From assembly GCF_027943255.1 (NCBI RefSeq), contig NC_072893.1, positions 123,379,784 through 123,443,783 on the forward strand: a DNA stretch of 64,000 nucleotides, given 5' to 3'. The position numbers were made by a program, and so were the translations under genes. The stretch is from Anastrepha obliqua. Lineage: Eukaryota; Arthropoda; Insecta; Diptera; Tephritidae. Positions 46,106 to 56,669 of the stretch are shown piece after piece. The notes under the pieces are model-generated. The model was given only the letters and a program-made list of their open reading frames with translations. It made no database searches and had not been told where the DNA came from. Position 1 is the first letter of the stretch; each line of letters begins with the position of its first letter.

Positions 46106-46659
46106 TTATGAACTTCTGGAACCATACCATACGATAACTGCTGATTATTATTCCCATCAGCTATCAAACCTGAATGAGGCAATCAACAAAAATCGACCGT
46201 CTTTAGTGAATAGACGCAAAGTTTTGTTTCACCACGATAACGCAAGACCTCATACCGCAAGGCAAACATTAGGCAAGCTGAACGAGCTCGGATGGGAGCT
46301 AATGCCGCATCCACCATACTCTCCGGATATTGCACCTTGTGATTATCACCTTTTCCGTTGACTTGAATCCCATATGAGTAATAAGAACTACTCCTCAAAA
46401 GAAGCTTTAAAAAGGGATATCGAAGCGTAGTTTCTCTCCAAGGACAAAAAATTCTTTAAGCAGGGAATTAGAAATCTGCCTAAACGTTAGGAAGACATTG
46501 TAAATAATGAAGGAAAATATATTATTGATTAACAAATACTTTAAACATCTTTTTTATTAATTTTAAAACCACCTTTAAAAAACGCACGAACTTATGGACT
46601 GACCTGATACAAGGAAATTTAAAGCAAAATAAAACAAAACGGTTGCGATTCATTTTAGT

Positions 46660-46830
46660 TTACTACTCTTCACTTTCCCTCGCTTATGCTCTTTTGCTTC
46701 TCCCTTTTATGCTTTCTTTCTCTTTCTCTTCCTCTTACTCGTCTTTCTTTCTCTATCTCTCTTTTTCTCTATCTCTCTGTTTTTTCTACCTCTCTTTTTC
46801 TCTTTCACTCTCATTTCATTGCCTCTCTTT
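46660..46830 (+). repeat. CT-rich low-complexity tract
   Basis: About 170 bp of (CTCTTT)n-like polypyrimidine DNA. The apparent open frames through it are artefacts of composition. Confidence 0.85.
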
Positions 46831-46834
46831 TTGA

Positions 46835-47590
46835 CACTATCTTCACTCACTGTCATTACCATTTGACTCGTCTGATTAATTAATTGATTGAGTGTTTTCT
46901 TTAATGGTGCAAACAATTTAATTCCGCCACAAAGTGGCCATAAAAGATATTGGACACAGTCACAGACTTGTTTATAAATTGATTTACGTTTAACTTGAAA
47001 GTCCCATACGCCGGTGGAAAAGTTGTCTCACGCTAAGAAATGGCGTCCTCATTATTAATTTACTAAAATCGCTTAAGCTTAAAATCCTTAAGTAGACGAA
47101 GACTTGATTTTTCAATACCAAGTGCATATTGTAATATATGAGCAGCACTGTTAAGTAGGCTTGGAGTTCATTAAAATGTTTCAAATGTCAGGTTGCAAAA
47201 TGTGCACCCTTATAGCATATCGAAACGCACAGTCTCATTGCAGAAGAGCAGAAAGGATGCATACGTGCATCACAAGGTTGCAAAGAGCAAGTAGTTCTTG
47301 GCCAACCTAAAAGGCATAACAAAAACCTCTATGTGGCTAATATTGACTGGATATGTAAGCATTTGATTCAGTTCCACATTCCTGGCTTATAGAAGTACAT
47401 CATCTCTCATAACCCACAACCCCAATATTGGAGCACAAGAATACAAATACCCAGTTCAGAAAGTTTTCAATATACAAAGAACGGAAACTTATTCTCGTAC
47501 CCATATTTTGAAGAGGTGTTAATTGTTTTTTACAGATTATCTACAAGATTTTATTAAAAGGTTTTTATCTTAATCTAATGGGCCATCTTC
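46835..47590. other. no gene seen
   Basis: Non-coding. Some GC-balanced text near 47200-47460 may be decayed transposon, unidentified. Confidence 0.3.
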
Positions 47591-47598
47591 TTAATTAT

Positions 47599-48345
47599 GG
47601 GGGGGGGGGGGGGGGGGGGGGGTAAGGGATACAAATCGATTTTTTTTGCATGTTATTGTAGTAAAACATTTCAAAAATACCGTGTTAAAATTTTAAGTCA
47701 ATCCGAGCAAAAGTTTTTAAGTTATAGAGCATAAAGCCGAGCCGCCTCAAACATCTGCCGAGACGCAGCAGTTGCGCGCGTAGTCCGTTACAAACTTTAA
47801 ACGCGGTTTTCTCGAACCTTTTTTTTTAAAGTGCGTAGTCATTGGCATTTGAAAACTACTCAACCGATCCTTTTGAAATTTTGCACACATATTTTACATA
47901 TAAAAAACCTCCCTCCAACGTTTTTTTTCGCCATTTTTTTTTATATTAAGGTGGTTTTACACCTACAAAATGGCGGCATTTTTTCGTCAAAAATCACTTT
48001 TTACTTCAAACGACTACCAAATGGCTGAAAATGAAAATAAATCGTCAAAATAAACGTTGGGGGGAAGTTTAACTCATACTTTAACTAAATTATTCACTTT
48101 TTTTGATTTCAAATGATTCTACGCTGAGATATGCTGACTACTGCAAAATGTATTTTTGAAAAGATGTCTACGTAAATGTGCTCTCATTCGCTCATTTTGC
48201 AATATTTTTACATGAAAATTTTATAAAATATTCTTGAAATGTTACTTTATAATATGCAATAGCTTTTAATAAACTGACTTGAACCGTTTCGCTACAATAA
48301 ATTCATGAAAAAAGTGTTTTTTTAGCGTTTATCCCTTACCCCCCC
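47599..48345. mobile_element. 747 bp element with GGGGGGTAAGGGAT ends and TTAT duplication
   Basis: It starts with a run of 24 G, then TAAGGGAT (47599-47630), and ends ATCCCTTACCCCCCC at 48331-48345. TTAT flanks both sides (47595-47598 and 48346-48349). There is no transposase frame. The interior resembles a non-autonomous DNA element. Confidence 0.75.
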
Positions 48346-48349
48346 TTAT

Positions 48350-49680
48350 ATGAGAATAGTCTTCTTCTTCTTCTTAGTAGTTACAGGTGATCTATTCTGT
48401 TTTATTGAAAAAATATATCCATTCCTATCCCCGATGCGCTTCTTATTGGAAAAATCAGCTAAACTTTGTTCTGATTTACTGAGCATTTCGCTCTGTGCGC
48501 ACTAAAATCAAATTCAGCCGTAAACTTCCAAATCGCCGATAGACGTACTCGTATACATTTTTTTTGTTCATAACCCAGTGTTGGAGTCTTGTTATTTTAG
48601 AAACAGCCTGATTTTGTCGTACCGTGTTAGTCGTTGCTCAAGCGATATCGAAGCAAGAATGTAATTTCCAGCAAAAAAAAAAACACCCAAAAAAAAAAGA
48701 AGATTGGAAAATGAAAATTTATATTTTGCATAATTTCTAAATATTCAATATATTTTTCTCATTGTCTTACAATCTCTCTCATACGAATATAAGTGGCGGT
48801 AACCCACAAAAAAAAAGAAAATTAATGAGGAAAAAATAGAAAAAAGAAGATAATAATAATGAAACCATTATCGACAATCTTTGTTATAACGACTGGAAGC
48901 AGTTTAAGAAACCATAACGCACACACACAAATGTACAAACATACATCACAATACAATTTAAATGGCAGCACAAACAGGAAAAGTGCCACAAAAGCCAAAG
49001 ATTCGCTTGTGGAGAGAGCGCTTGCAACAAAGCGGATTTGCTCCTAATGATATGTTAGTTGGCGGCTTGCGGCTGTCGACTGGTGGCTGGCGGCTTACAA
49101 GGCAAACAAGGCACCCAAGAGATGCAGTGACCAATGGTGTTGTAACGATTTTGGCCAACTAGCTGCTTATATCTATAAGTATATGCGGATGCATGCACGT
49201 ACATACAAGTATGTATATAATAGCAGCCATACATACATATTTACTATATACCAGCTGTAATGGTTATGTGGTTGGTTTGGCTGCATTTGTTTGTTTGCCA
49301 GCTAAATGACTTCCTGCTTCAGTTTGAAGATGCGAATGCCAGCCACTTTAAATGAGCAACGGCTGGTGAATGTGTATGTGTGTGTGTGTGTTGGTTTGAA
49401 CACAAACTCATGCTAACAGGTATATGACTACTAAATTCGCTACTAACCTGTTGCGCACGAAATTTTAAATTGACACACTGTGCCATATTTTTTAAAATGT
49501 CTAAATTATCTTGGGATATTTTTCGTGAAAATCCCCTCAAAAGCCAGCAAATCTTAGCAAAGGAACAAAAAAAATTGATACTTCAAGCAGTAAAGCTTGG
49601 TTAGGTGTATACCTATGAAACCGGAATTTTCCACACTCCCGCTAGGTAAAAATGTGTATGTAAATGCATATTGGTATCGA
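48350..49680. other. no gene seen
   Basis: (CTT)5 at 48361-48376 could be the (GAA)n tail of a lost LINE on the minus strand. AT-rich and microsatellite DNA (TG/CA at 49374-49390, CATACATA at 49225-49240) fill the rest. Confidence 0.35.
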
Positions 49681-49689
49681 GTTTTATGG

Positions 49690-50570
49690 TTGTTGTTGTT
49701 ACTGTAGCAGTATACGGACCCTGCCAGTGTGGTGTAGTCACCGTTCGTAATAGTTTAAGTCATCTAACGGCCAGGAAAGGTGCAGCTTCGACGGGTTGGA
49801 TCCCGAGGAAGAGGGGTATTAGTTGAGTGGGTTTGATGGCGCATGCGAAAAGATGGTTAGTATTCACCCTTTGAATGCCGATATATTTATATTGAGTATG
49901 TCAGGATCGATGCTGGATAAGTAGCCTCCTGGCTAACCTACTAAAATATCCATACGTTAATTGGGCCAAAGTTACGAGGGTCTCACAATTCAGCTGAAGC
50001 TCTTCGCCTGCAATAGGTGATAGTTGTCCTTTGATAACGGCATTCAAGGGTCAGTAGTGAGTGAATGTGGTGAGAGTCTCCGTAAGAATTTAGCATCTCT
50101 GTCTAAGTTTACTGTCCGCCTCATAAAAAACAATTTAGCGTTCGGAGTCGTCTAATAACTGTAGGTTCTCCCATTTGTGGAACAAAACCAAGATGTACGC
50201 TACAATTAGGCAGCGGTTCTCGGCCCAAAGACCTAAAAGAAGTATATGCGCCAGTAATTTATTTTATTTTTTAAAACTTGGGACGCGCCGTAGTGAAAAA
50301 AACGAAGAAGATTGGCGAGATGAACGTCTACTTTGGAACACAAGTCTTCGATGCCAATGCCGCCGGACGCCATTCAGCATAGGAGACCAGCAAAACTCCC
50401 TCTCGAGATGTTGAAAAGTTGAAAAACATGGGTGAAAGGACGCCACACTGAGGCACACTTTTCTTTATCCTACTCTGTTTTGAGTGAACGCCGAGTAACG
50501 AATGCCGACCACTTAGTTTTTATGGTTGTGAGCTTTGCTAACAAGATGCAATTTAAAATATCACAGTGTT
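49690..50570 (-). mobile_element. LINE fragment with RT motif and CAACAACAAC tail
   Basis: On the minus strand near 50460-50350 the text reads SVPQCGVLSPMFFNF then LLVSYAEW, a decayed form of the VPQGGVLSP and SYADD motifs of RT. The 3' end at 49690-49705 is (CAA)n on the minus strand. Frames are broken throughout. Confidence 0.55.
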
Positions 50571-50649
50571 TTAAACAAGTCGGTAGTCGTCGGTAGTCGA
50601 CCAATTCACTTAAACCTTACAGGTTTGATGTGATACCTCTGCGCGACTT

Positions 50650-51288
50650 GAATACCTCATTTATTTGTCTTCATGAAACCATTTTGTGGCTCTTATGAAG
50701 AGCAGGATTGGTCAAATCCCAGTTCCATAAGAGAACTGAAAAAGTATCTACTTAGGGACCCTGCTCTGATTTTAGCCAAGCCTGTACAATTGCAGACGAA
50801 GTGCTCAACTGTTTCTTCCTCTTCCTCATCTCTCCAACTTGTTCATGGAAGAAAACTACTAGCCTCAAGGAATGCCTGCCAAATAGCCATAGGCCTATAG
50901 TACACCAGACCCCCACACGATCTGCGAGATATCCTCTCTTGAAAGGCTAAGCAGTTTCTTTGTCTTTTTCTTATTTATTTACCACCCACAGTAGCCTAGC
51001 TGTTACGCATAAGCCTTCATCTCTCCATGACCTATTGGTCTCTTTGGTAATGTCTCTTTTGGTTATTAGTTTGCTCATGGCCATAGCTATTCAAATGGTA
51101 CTTCTATCGCTAAGCATACTACTCTTCAAGTACCTTTCCTGGCTAGCTCATCGGCTTCACCATTTCCCTCAATGTCTCTACGCCCCGAAACTCAAATGAG
51201 GCTGGCTTTGAAAACGGTGCTAATATCATTTAGGGTTGCTCGGCATTCCTGTGCAATCTGTGATCTTAGGATAGTCGCCTGGCTATTA
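50650..51288 (-). mobile_element. LINE RNase H / C-terminal part, left half of a split copy
   Basis: The minus strand reads LIARRLS, then DIEGNGEADELARKG near 51180-51140 (RNase H core), then LLSLSREDIS and EEEETVEHFVCNCTGL near 50830-50780. The other half of the same RNase H is at 52731-52960, separated by the LINE at 51289-52723. Stops and shifts are present. Confidence 0.65.
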
Positions 51289-52723
51289 TTTCAGTTTATT
51301 TGTTTATATAAATAGTACATAGTAAGACTAAGGTCTTTCAATAGTACTTCAACAATATTATATACAACTGGACTATTTTTAACATACAAGTTTCTTAATC
51401 TAATTTTTACACCAGTTCATTTACGAATCAATCCAATATATTTAACTTAACTATAATAATAAGAAGAAAAGAAGCAATAGGAAAAGAAAAGAAGGATTTA
51501 GAAAAGAAAGAACAAAAGTAGTAATTAGAGAATGTAGAGAGAAATTTATTGCCATAATTTAATTCAATCAAACACTTTTAAAGTAATTATAGACTTGTGC
51601 CCTGAAGTTAAATCTGTTAAGTCCAGCCTTCACAGTGTCGGGTAATGAGTTCCACACTTTAACAGCGTTAATGAAAAATAATCTAGATGATGGTAGGTAA
51701 TTAAATTTTGGAACGATGAATTTGTTGTGTCTGCGAGACCTTACTGGTATCAGCTTCTCGGTCAGATAGGGAGGAGACTTGAATAATATGAGTTTGCCCA
51801 AAAATATGCAATTTCTAGCAAACAAATAACTATTAGGGCAACAGCCCAGTAACCTTGATCGCCATGCAGAGATATGATCATATCTGCCAATCCCATATAC
51901 ATACCGCGTGGCGTTATTAAATGCCACATTAAGTTTATGACAAGATGTGGAGTCGAGTTTGCTGTATACCACCTCAGAGTATGTAATGAGAGGCATAATT
52001 AGCTGGGGAACTAATTTGCGCCTCGTTTTCTCTGGCGTGAATGTTGCAGAGACTCTCAGCTTACGCAATGTAGCATAAATGTTCCCCACAACCCTATTTA
52101 TACGGTCAGCACAGGTAAGTTTTGTGTTGAGAATAAACCTCAAATTTTTTACTTTATCCATAAAGGTAAGGGAACTTGTACCTATCCACAATTTAGGGAA
52201 CTAAGAAACCAACATTCATTCCAATTTATAGAACCCATGTCTGAATACAAAGAATTAACATTCAACGTTTTAAAATCACGATACTCATAGGTGGCACCTA
52301 AATTTGGACGATTCATCACAACATCTAAGGTACAAAATATTAAGTCGTGGTCAGATATAAAGTCAGCTTCGTCGAATTTAAGAATATGTGACAAGTCACA
52401 TGTTATTTATAAAATAATCAAGAAGATTAGGTTGGGAGTTATTTGAATATCTCGTTGGTGTAATTCCGTTAACAACACAAAGTCCTGCTGTTGCCAACTG
52501 GTCGAATAGTTTACTACTACTAGGCTCATTTTTTAAAATATTAACATTAAAATGACCACACAAAAGGATACGTTCGTAATTTAAGACAAATTCAGACAGG
52601 TCGACAAATAGTGTATCAAGAGCAATACTTTCGTTAGGATTGTAAACACATGCAATTAAAATTTTATTCATGCCATCAGATACTTCAGTAAATAAATATT
52701 CATTTTCACAGTTATTTGACTTT
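51289..52723 (-). mobile_element. nested LINE with endonuclease fused to RT C-terminus (internal deletion)
   Basis: A direct repeat, GCTATTA, lies at both ends (51282-51288 and 52724-52730). On the minus strand, 52671-52182 reads an APE-type endonuclease: ILIACVYNPNE, LLCGHFNVNIL, LDYFI and FISDHDLIFCTLD. This runs straight into the RT C-terminal region at 52191-51568 (RVVGNIYATLRKLR, MPLITYSEVVYSKL, VKVWNSLPDTV). The whole RT catalytic core is missing. One stop lies in each part. Confidence 0.8.
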
Positions 52724-52730
52724 GCTATTA

Positions 52731-52960
52731 GTTAAAATTTCAAACTTTTTTTGCAGTACACTGCATATCTGCTTGATATGCACTGCCGTAGTCTGGTAGT
52801 CGAACGGATAATAATCCTGATTCCTTTGAAAAAACTCCATAGCCTACTTTATTTGCTAGCTTGGATCCATCTGTGTAAAAATTGATTTGCCTCTTTCTCA
52901 TGGTCTTTGGGTTTGCCCTTCTCTTTTCGACGGGATGTTTGATAATAGTAATTCTAATAT
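52731..52960 (-). mobile_element. LINE RNase H, right half of the split copy
   Basis: The minus strand reads INFYTDGSKLANKVGYGVFS then LLSVRLPDYGSAYQADM, the first strands of RNase H with the catalytic Asp in YTDGS. The sequence then meets the nested LINE at 52730. Upstream it is cut by the mariner at 52962. Confidence 0.65.
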
Positions 52961-52961
52961 A

Positions 52962-53599
52962 CAGGGTTTGATTGAAAAGTAATGAACCTTATTTTTTTAA
53001 GCAGTTTTATTAAACCTTTTGGCTTATACAACTAATATTCTTCAAAATAGGTCCTTCCACTGCAGGAAACATTTTTTAAACTCATCCGCCGGAATCGCGT
53101 TCAATTCGGTTGTCACAGTTTTTTGGATCGCCTCGATGGAGTCGAAACGCCTCCCCTTCAGTTTTCTTTTCAGGCGCGGGAACAAGAAGAAGTCCGGAAG
53201 GGACAGGTCTGGGCTGTAGGGAGGGTGGGGAAGCACCGAAACTCCCATTTTGGCCAATGCAGAGGTGCAGAGGAAGGCGGTGTGCGCCGGTGCATTGTCG
53301 TGATGAAGGGTCCGTGTTTACAGTGCTTCCTGGAGGTACAAACTCCTTGTGGACGATGCCTCGAGAGTCGAAAAAGATGATCAGGTGCATTTTCGTCACT
53401 GCAAAATCCTAAATCCGCAATTTTAAAACAGCTCTCACGCGCGGAGCGATGTTGACTGCACCGCTGTTGCCAGCGAACTGGGACCGGTTTCTAGTGGAAG
53501 GGGAAGGTCCAACGATCAATTTCCCCTACCAGCCGATTCGGTTGATAGCTTGGCAAACGCGCTTCGCGGGAAGGCTCATTGCTTTTCAATTAAACCCTG
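52962..53599 (-). mobile_element. internally deleted mariner (seventh lineage), 638 bp, TA-flanked
   Basis: The ends are CAGGGTTTGATTGAAAAGTA on the left and, inverted, CAGGGTTTAATTGAAAAGCA on the right, with TA at 52960-52961 and 53600-53601. The minus strand keeps the transposase middle (FFDSRGIVHKEFVPPG) and C-terminal half (VLPHPPYSPDLSLPDFFLFP, KGRRFDSIEAIQKTV). The N-terminal half is gone. The final catalytic block has SLPD where APCD is usual. Confidence 0.9.
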
Positions 53600-53602
53600 T
53601 AT

Positions 53603-53848
53603 ATATAAATAATTGGCACGTAAACCCTTTTTGGGTGTTTGGCCGACCTCCTCCTCCTATTTGTGGCGTCTTGATGTTGTTACACAAATGGAGGGACCTA
53701 CAGTTTCAAGTCGACTCCGAACGGCAGATATTTTATGAGGAGCTTTTTCATGGCAGAAATACACTCGGAGGTTTGCCATTGCCTGCCGAGGGGCGACCGC
53801 TATTAGAAAAATGTTTTTCTTAATTTTTGGTGTTTTACCGAGATTCGA
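53603..53848 (-). mobile_element. tRNA-derived SINE, head partly lost
   Basis: Read on the minus strand it begins with a decayed B box (TTTTCGAATCTCGG, near 53848), then a body including ATTTCTGCCATGAAAAAGC and CCTCCGAGTGTATTTC. It ends in a TA-rich tail next to the mariner terminus at 53600. I recall this sequence type as common in fruit-fly genomes; that is memory, not a search. Confidence 0.5.
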
Positions 53849-53965
53849 AAATACGCCATAGCCAACCCCATCGTCTAGTTTTTAACCATCTGTATAGAAA
53901 TTTGACGCCCCCCTTCGCCATGGCCTTGGTACGTGCCTCTTTCGTTTGGACGGTATGCTCGCCTT
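53848..53965 (-). mobile_element. short LINE RNase H remnant
   Basis: The minus strand reads KFLYRW/NFYTDG then KLDDGVGYGVFSN. It is a second, distinct copy of the RNase H start seen at 52860, with a stop in place of Ser after YTDG. Confidence 0.5.
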
Positions 53966-53969
53966 GAAG

Positions 53970-55060
53970 AGTCTGTTGCAGGTGAGTCCAGGAATAAGTC
54001 GATAAGTCTAGTCTATAATAGTATTAACAATAGCGAGGTTTTGACAATACGAGAATATCTCATTTACTACGCTTTTAAAGCCTACTTCTCGTCTTTTTTT
54101 CTGCTTTTCTCCATTTTCCTTTGGGCTGAAATGGCATATAATCACGCCAGATGCTTGCCTCTGAGACCCCAAATATATTCAACAATTATCCGTGGAACTC
54201 TGCAAGTACAATTTTGGTAAGATATTAAGACGCTACTGTCCTCATTATGGGTATTTTTTGTCACTTGCAAAGAAAACAGAATAAAATTATATAAAAAAAA
54301 TGATGTAAGCTTTCAAATTAGATGAATATAAAAAAAAATTAATAAAGTGCTAACAAACTGGCCTAAGCTTTGTGTCAAAAATGTCTAAAAATTATAAGAA
54401 TTCAATACAAAAAAAGTTTTCTTATTGACAAAGCCACAGCTCGCCCGTTAAAGTGTTCCACGGAAGTGCTAGCGATGCGTACTTGGCAAGCATTGTTCCA
54501 CGAAACTTATTCATCAGACTCAGCTTCAATTGATTACCATTTGTTAGCACACTTCGTTTCCGCAGGCTAAATTTTGTATGCTTTTATGGCTCTGGTGAAA
54601 AGCTCTTAACTTTTATAATAGACATTTTTCAAAATTCGATAATATTGTCTAGCAATGTTTAGCATCAGCCTACGTATACTTACACAATATGAATGCATGC
54701 ATTTCTACGGAAACCCACCACATTAATAACTGTCAGCTTAGAATTGTGGCCAAGGCCAAAGTCGTCATTGCATCAATTCCAACGAGCTTCATTTAATTTT
54801 GGCGAAGCACAACTCAAGCCACTTGTCATGCGCAGCTGTGCGCTGAACCCTCGCAAGTACAGGTAAAAACCGAAAATTTGCAACTAAAAAAAGAGTATGA
54901 CTGATAACTACGAATTAATTGAAATGAATAAAAAAAGTTGTAGGTGTGAGTGTAAGTGTGAGAGTGCTAAGCACTCATATTGTTTTAGTGAGAATTCTCA
55001 TGAGAATTCTTCATGTGGGAAACTATGTAGCTTAAAAAGGAACAGATGTTGCACTATTTT
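53970..55060. other. no gene seen
   Basis: AT-rich. Short frames show no domain. A palindromic GAGAATTCTCATGAGAATTC lies at 54991-55010. Confidence 0.3.
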
Positions 55061-55069
55061 AGTGAAATA

Positions 55070-55552
55070 CGAGGGTGGTTTTAAAAGTTCGTGCAAAAAA
55101 ATAAAAACTATTTCATTGTTTGGGGTAAACTTTTTTTATTTTTTGAGATATTTAGTCTCCTTTTAGGCTTATACGCGTTTGTTGATCCCTTTCGAGTAAT
55201 AGAATTTGGCCAAATCTGCAAAATACGTTTTCTTACGTTTCTGCAATCACCTCCTCGTTTGAATAAAATCTTTTTCTCGCCAGCCATTTCTTCGAATTGG
55301 GGAACAAATAGAAGTCCGATGGATCCGTGAGAGTTAAGACTGAAGAATAGAGTGGTTGTGAAACGAGTTGGAATTCTATTTCCATGAACTGCTGAGGCGT
55401 GAGCCTCGACTCTACTTCCTCGATTTAAACGCATGCCAAACACAAATAAATATACCAATTTATCTGAAACTTGACGCGTTTTTTTCCAAGAGATGCTACT
55501 AACTAAATATAACCTCTCTTCGACTTTGCACGGACTTTTCAAATGACACTCG
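55070..55552 (-). mobile_element. deleted mariner (eighth lineage), 483 bp, TA-flanked
   Basis: The left end is CGAGGGTGGTTTTAAAAGTT; the right end inverted is CGAGTGTCATTTGAAAAGTC, both continuing CGTGC. TA lies at 55068-55069 and 55553-55554. The minus strand keeps a broken transposase C-terminus (LLFVPQFEEMAGEKK, in a shifted frame). Confidence 0.8.
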
Positions 55553-55559
55553 TACGCGA

Positions 55560-56250
55560 AGTGTGGCTACTGAAAAACGAAACTGGCGCTGTAAGACATT
55601 TTCATTATCAGGTTGAGTAAAAACCTCGCTTTACTGGAAGTCTTCTCCGGTAGATACTTTTAGAGCCCTGAGCGCTTTTGCTTTCATAACTTCAAACTCA
55701 TAACTAAATCTTGTACTTTTGAATGTATTGTAGATTTCACTCAAGGAATTAGATAGAATTCGCACAGCATAGACAGGTAATGAATAATCAGCCAGCGCAT
55801 TGTATTATCAGAGAACTCAAGACTTTTTCTTCTAAAATTCGTGCAGTTATTTTCTTATTGTCTCAAGGACTTCGGCCAAAAACCTGTAGGTAGTAATTCG
55901 TATTCATAGTTTGAACTTCAAGAGCCTAGTGGGTGTAAGTAGCGAAGAAAAAAAATACTCCATCCTTTTTTCGCTGTCAATGAAATTTGGTTGTTCCAAT
56001 ATGTGTATTAGCGCTTCGTGCAAGATACTTACCTGTAACACACCAGTTCGCTACAATGTTTTCTAATTGTCAATTATTCCCAATACCCAGCACACCCCAG
56101 AAATTATTATAAGGCCCCCTAATATTGATCAGTTTTCATTTTTTTTTTTAAAGTATCCAAAATCAACTCAAATTTTAAGCCCAAATGTTGCCCAAATTTG
56201 TTTTTTGAATTCTTATTAAAAATTCAAAAATTATTCAAGGTTTGAAGGTA
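55560..56250. other. no gene seen
   Basis: AT-rich non-coding DNA with no recognisable motif on either strand. Confidence 0.3.
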
Positions 56251-56259
56251 AGACAGTGA

Positions 56260-56660
56260 TGATGATGGCTCAAGTGCCAGTCTGGCACCCCCAAGTGGCA
56301 CTAAATACTGTGGCATCGATACCATTTTGAGACCTCCAAAGGCTCAGTTCTACACCCAGCTGGAGTTGTTGATTTAATTGAGAAGATTAATGGGATTTAG
56401 TTTGAAGCATTGCTCCAGGCTCTCGAAGAAAAAAGCACCCAGTGACCTTAATAGTCTAGCTGCCAGACCTGGGTATTTTCTGAGAAAGTCTTCAACAGTC
56501 TCCTTCTCTGAAAGGTCACCACAGCTTGTGCAATGCGTGTTAGATAGTAAATCTAGCTTTTCTGCTTGTGTGCCGATTGTCCAATGACCGGTAAACACAG
56601 CTACGAGTTTGGAAATTGAGTGGAGTGGAGTCGCCGATACTTTCTGCATCCTGCTATTGC
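56260..56660 (-). mobile_element. LINE C-terminal fragment
   Basis: The minus-strand frame 56649-56374 reads VAVFTGHWTIGTQAEKLDLL, then HCTSCGDLSEKETVEDFLRK, then RSLGAFFFESLEQCFKLNPI. This is the C-terminal zinc-binding region after RNase H in I/LOA-type LINEs. It is related to the 50.8 kb copy (ETVEHFVCNC). The 5' part is missing. Confidence 0.7.
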
Positions 56661-56669
56661 TATTACATT

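Larger units (their letters stand above)
42612..46607 (+). mobile_element. mariner (sixth lineage), split by a nested DNA transposon
   Basis: The ends are TCAGGTCGGTCCATAAGTTC at 42612 and its near-perfect inverse ending at 46607, with TA duplications at 42610-42611 and 46608-46609. Without the nested insert it is 1240 bp, normal for mariner. Transposase pieces: TVSVRTAQKWFSKFRSG near 42900, VVTDDEKWVLYNN near 43205, then after the insert ELLEPYHTITADYY, LFHHDNARPHTARQ and HPPYSPDIAPCDYHLF. A stop follows near 46360 and the frame shifts near 43120, so it is inactive. Confidence 0.9.

Noticed and set aside
46643..46916. Open frames on both strands through the CT tract
   Set aside because: Low-complexity polypyrimidine DNA lacks stops by composition; no domain.
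54991..55010. Perfect palindrome GAGAATTCTCATGAGAATTC as an operator-like site
   Set aside because: An isolated short palindrome in AT-rich DNA with no gene nearby; no functional link can be argued.
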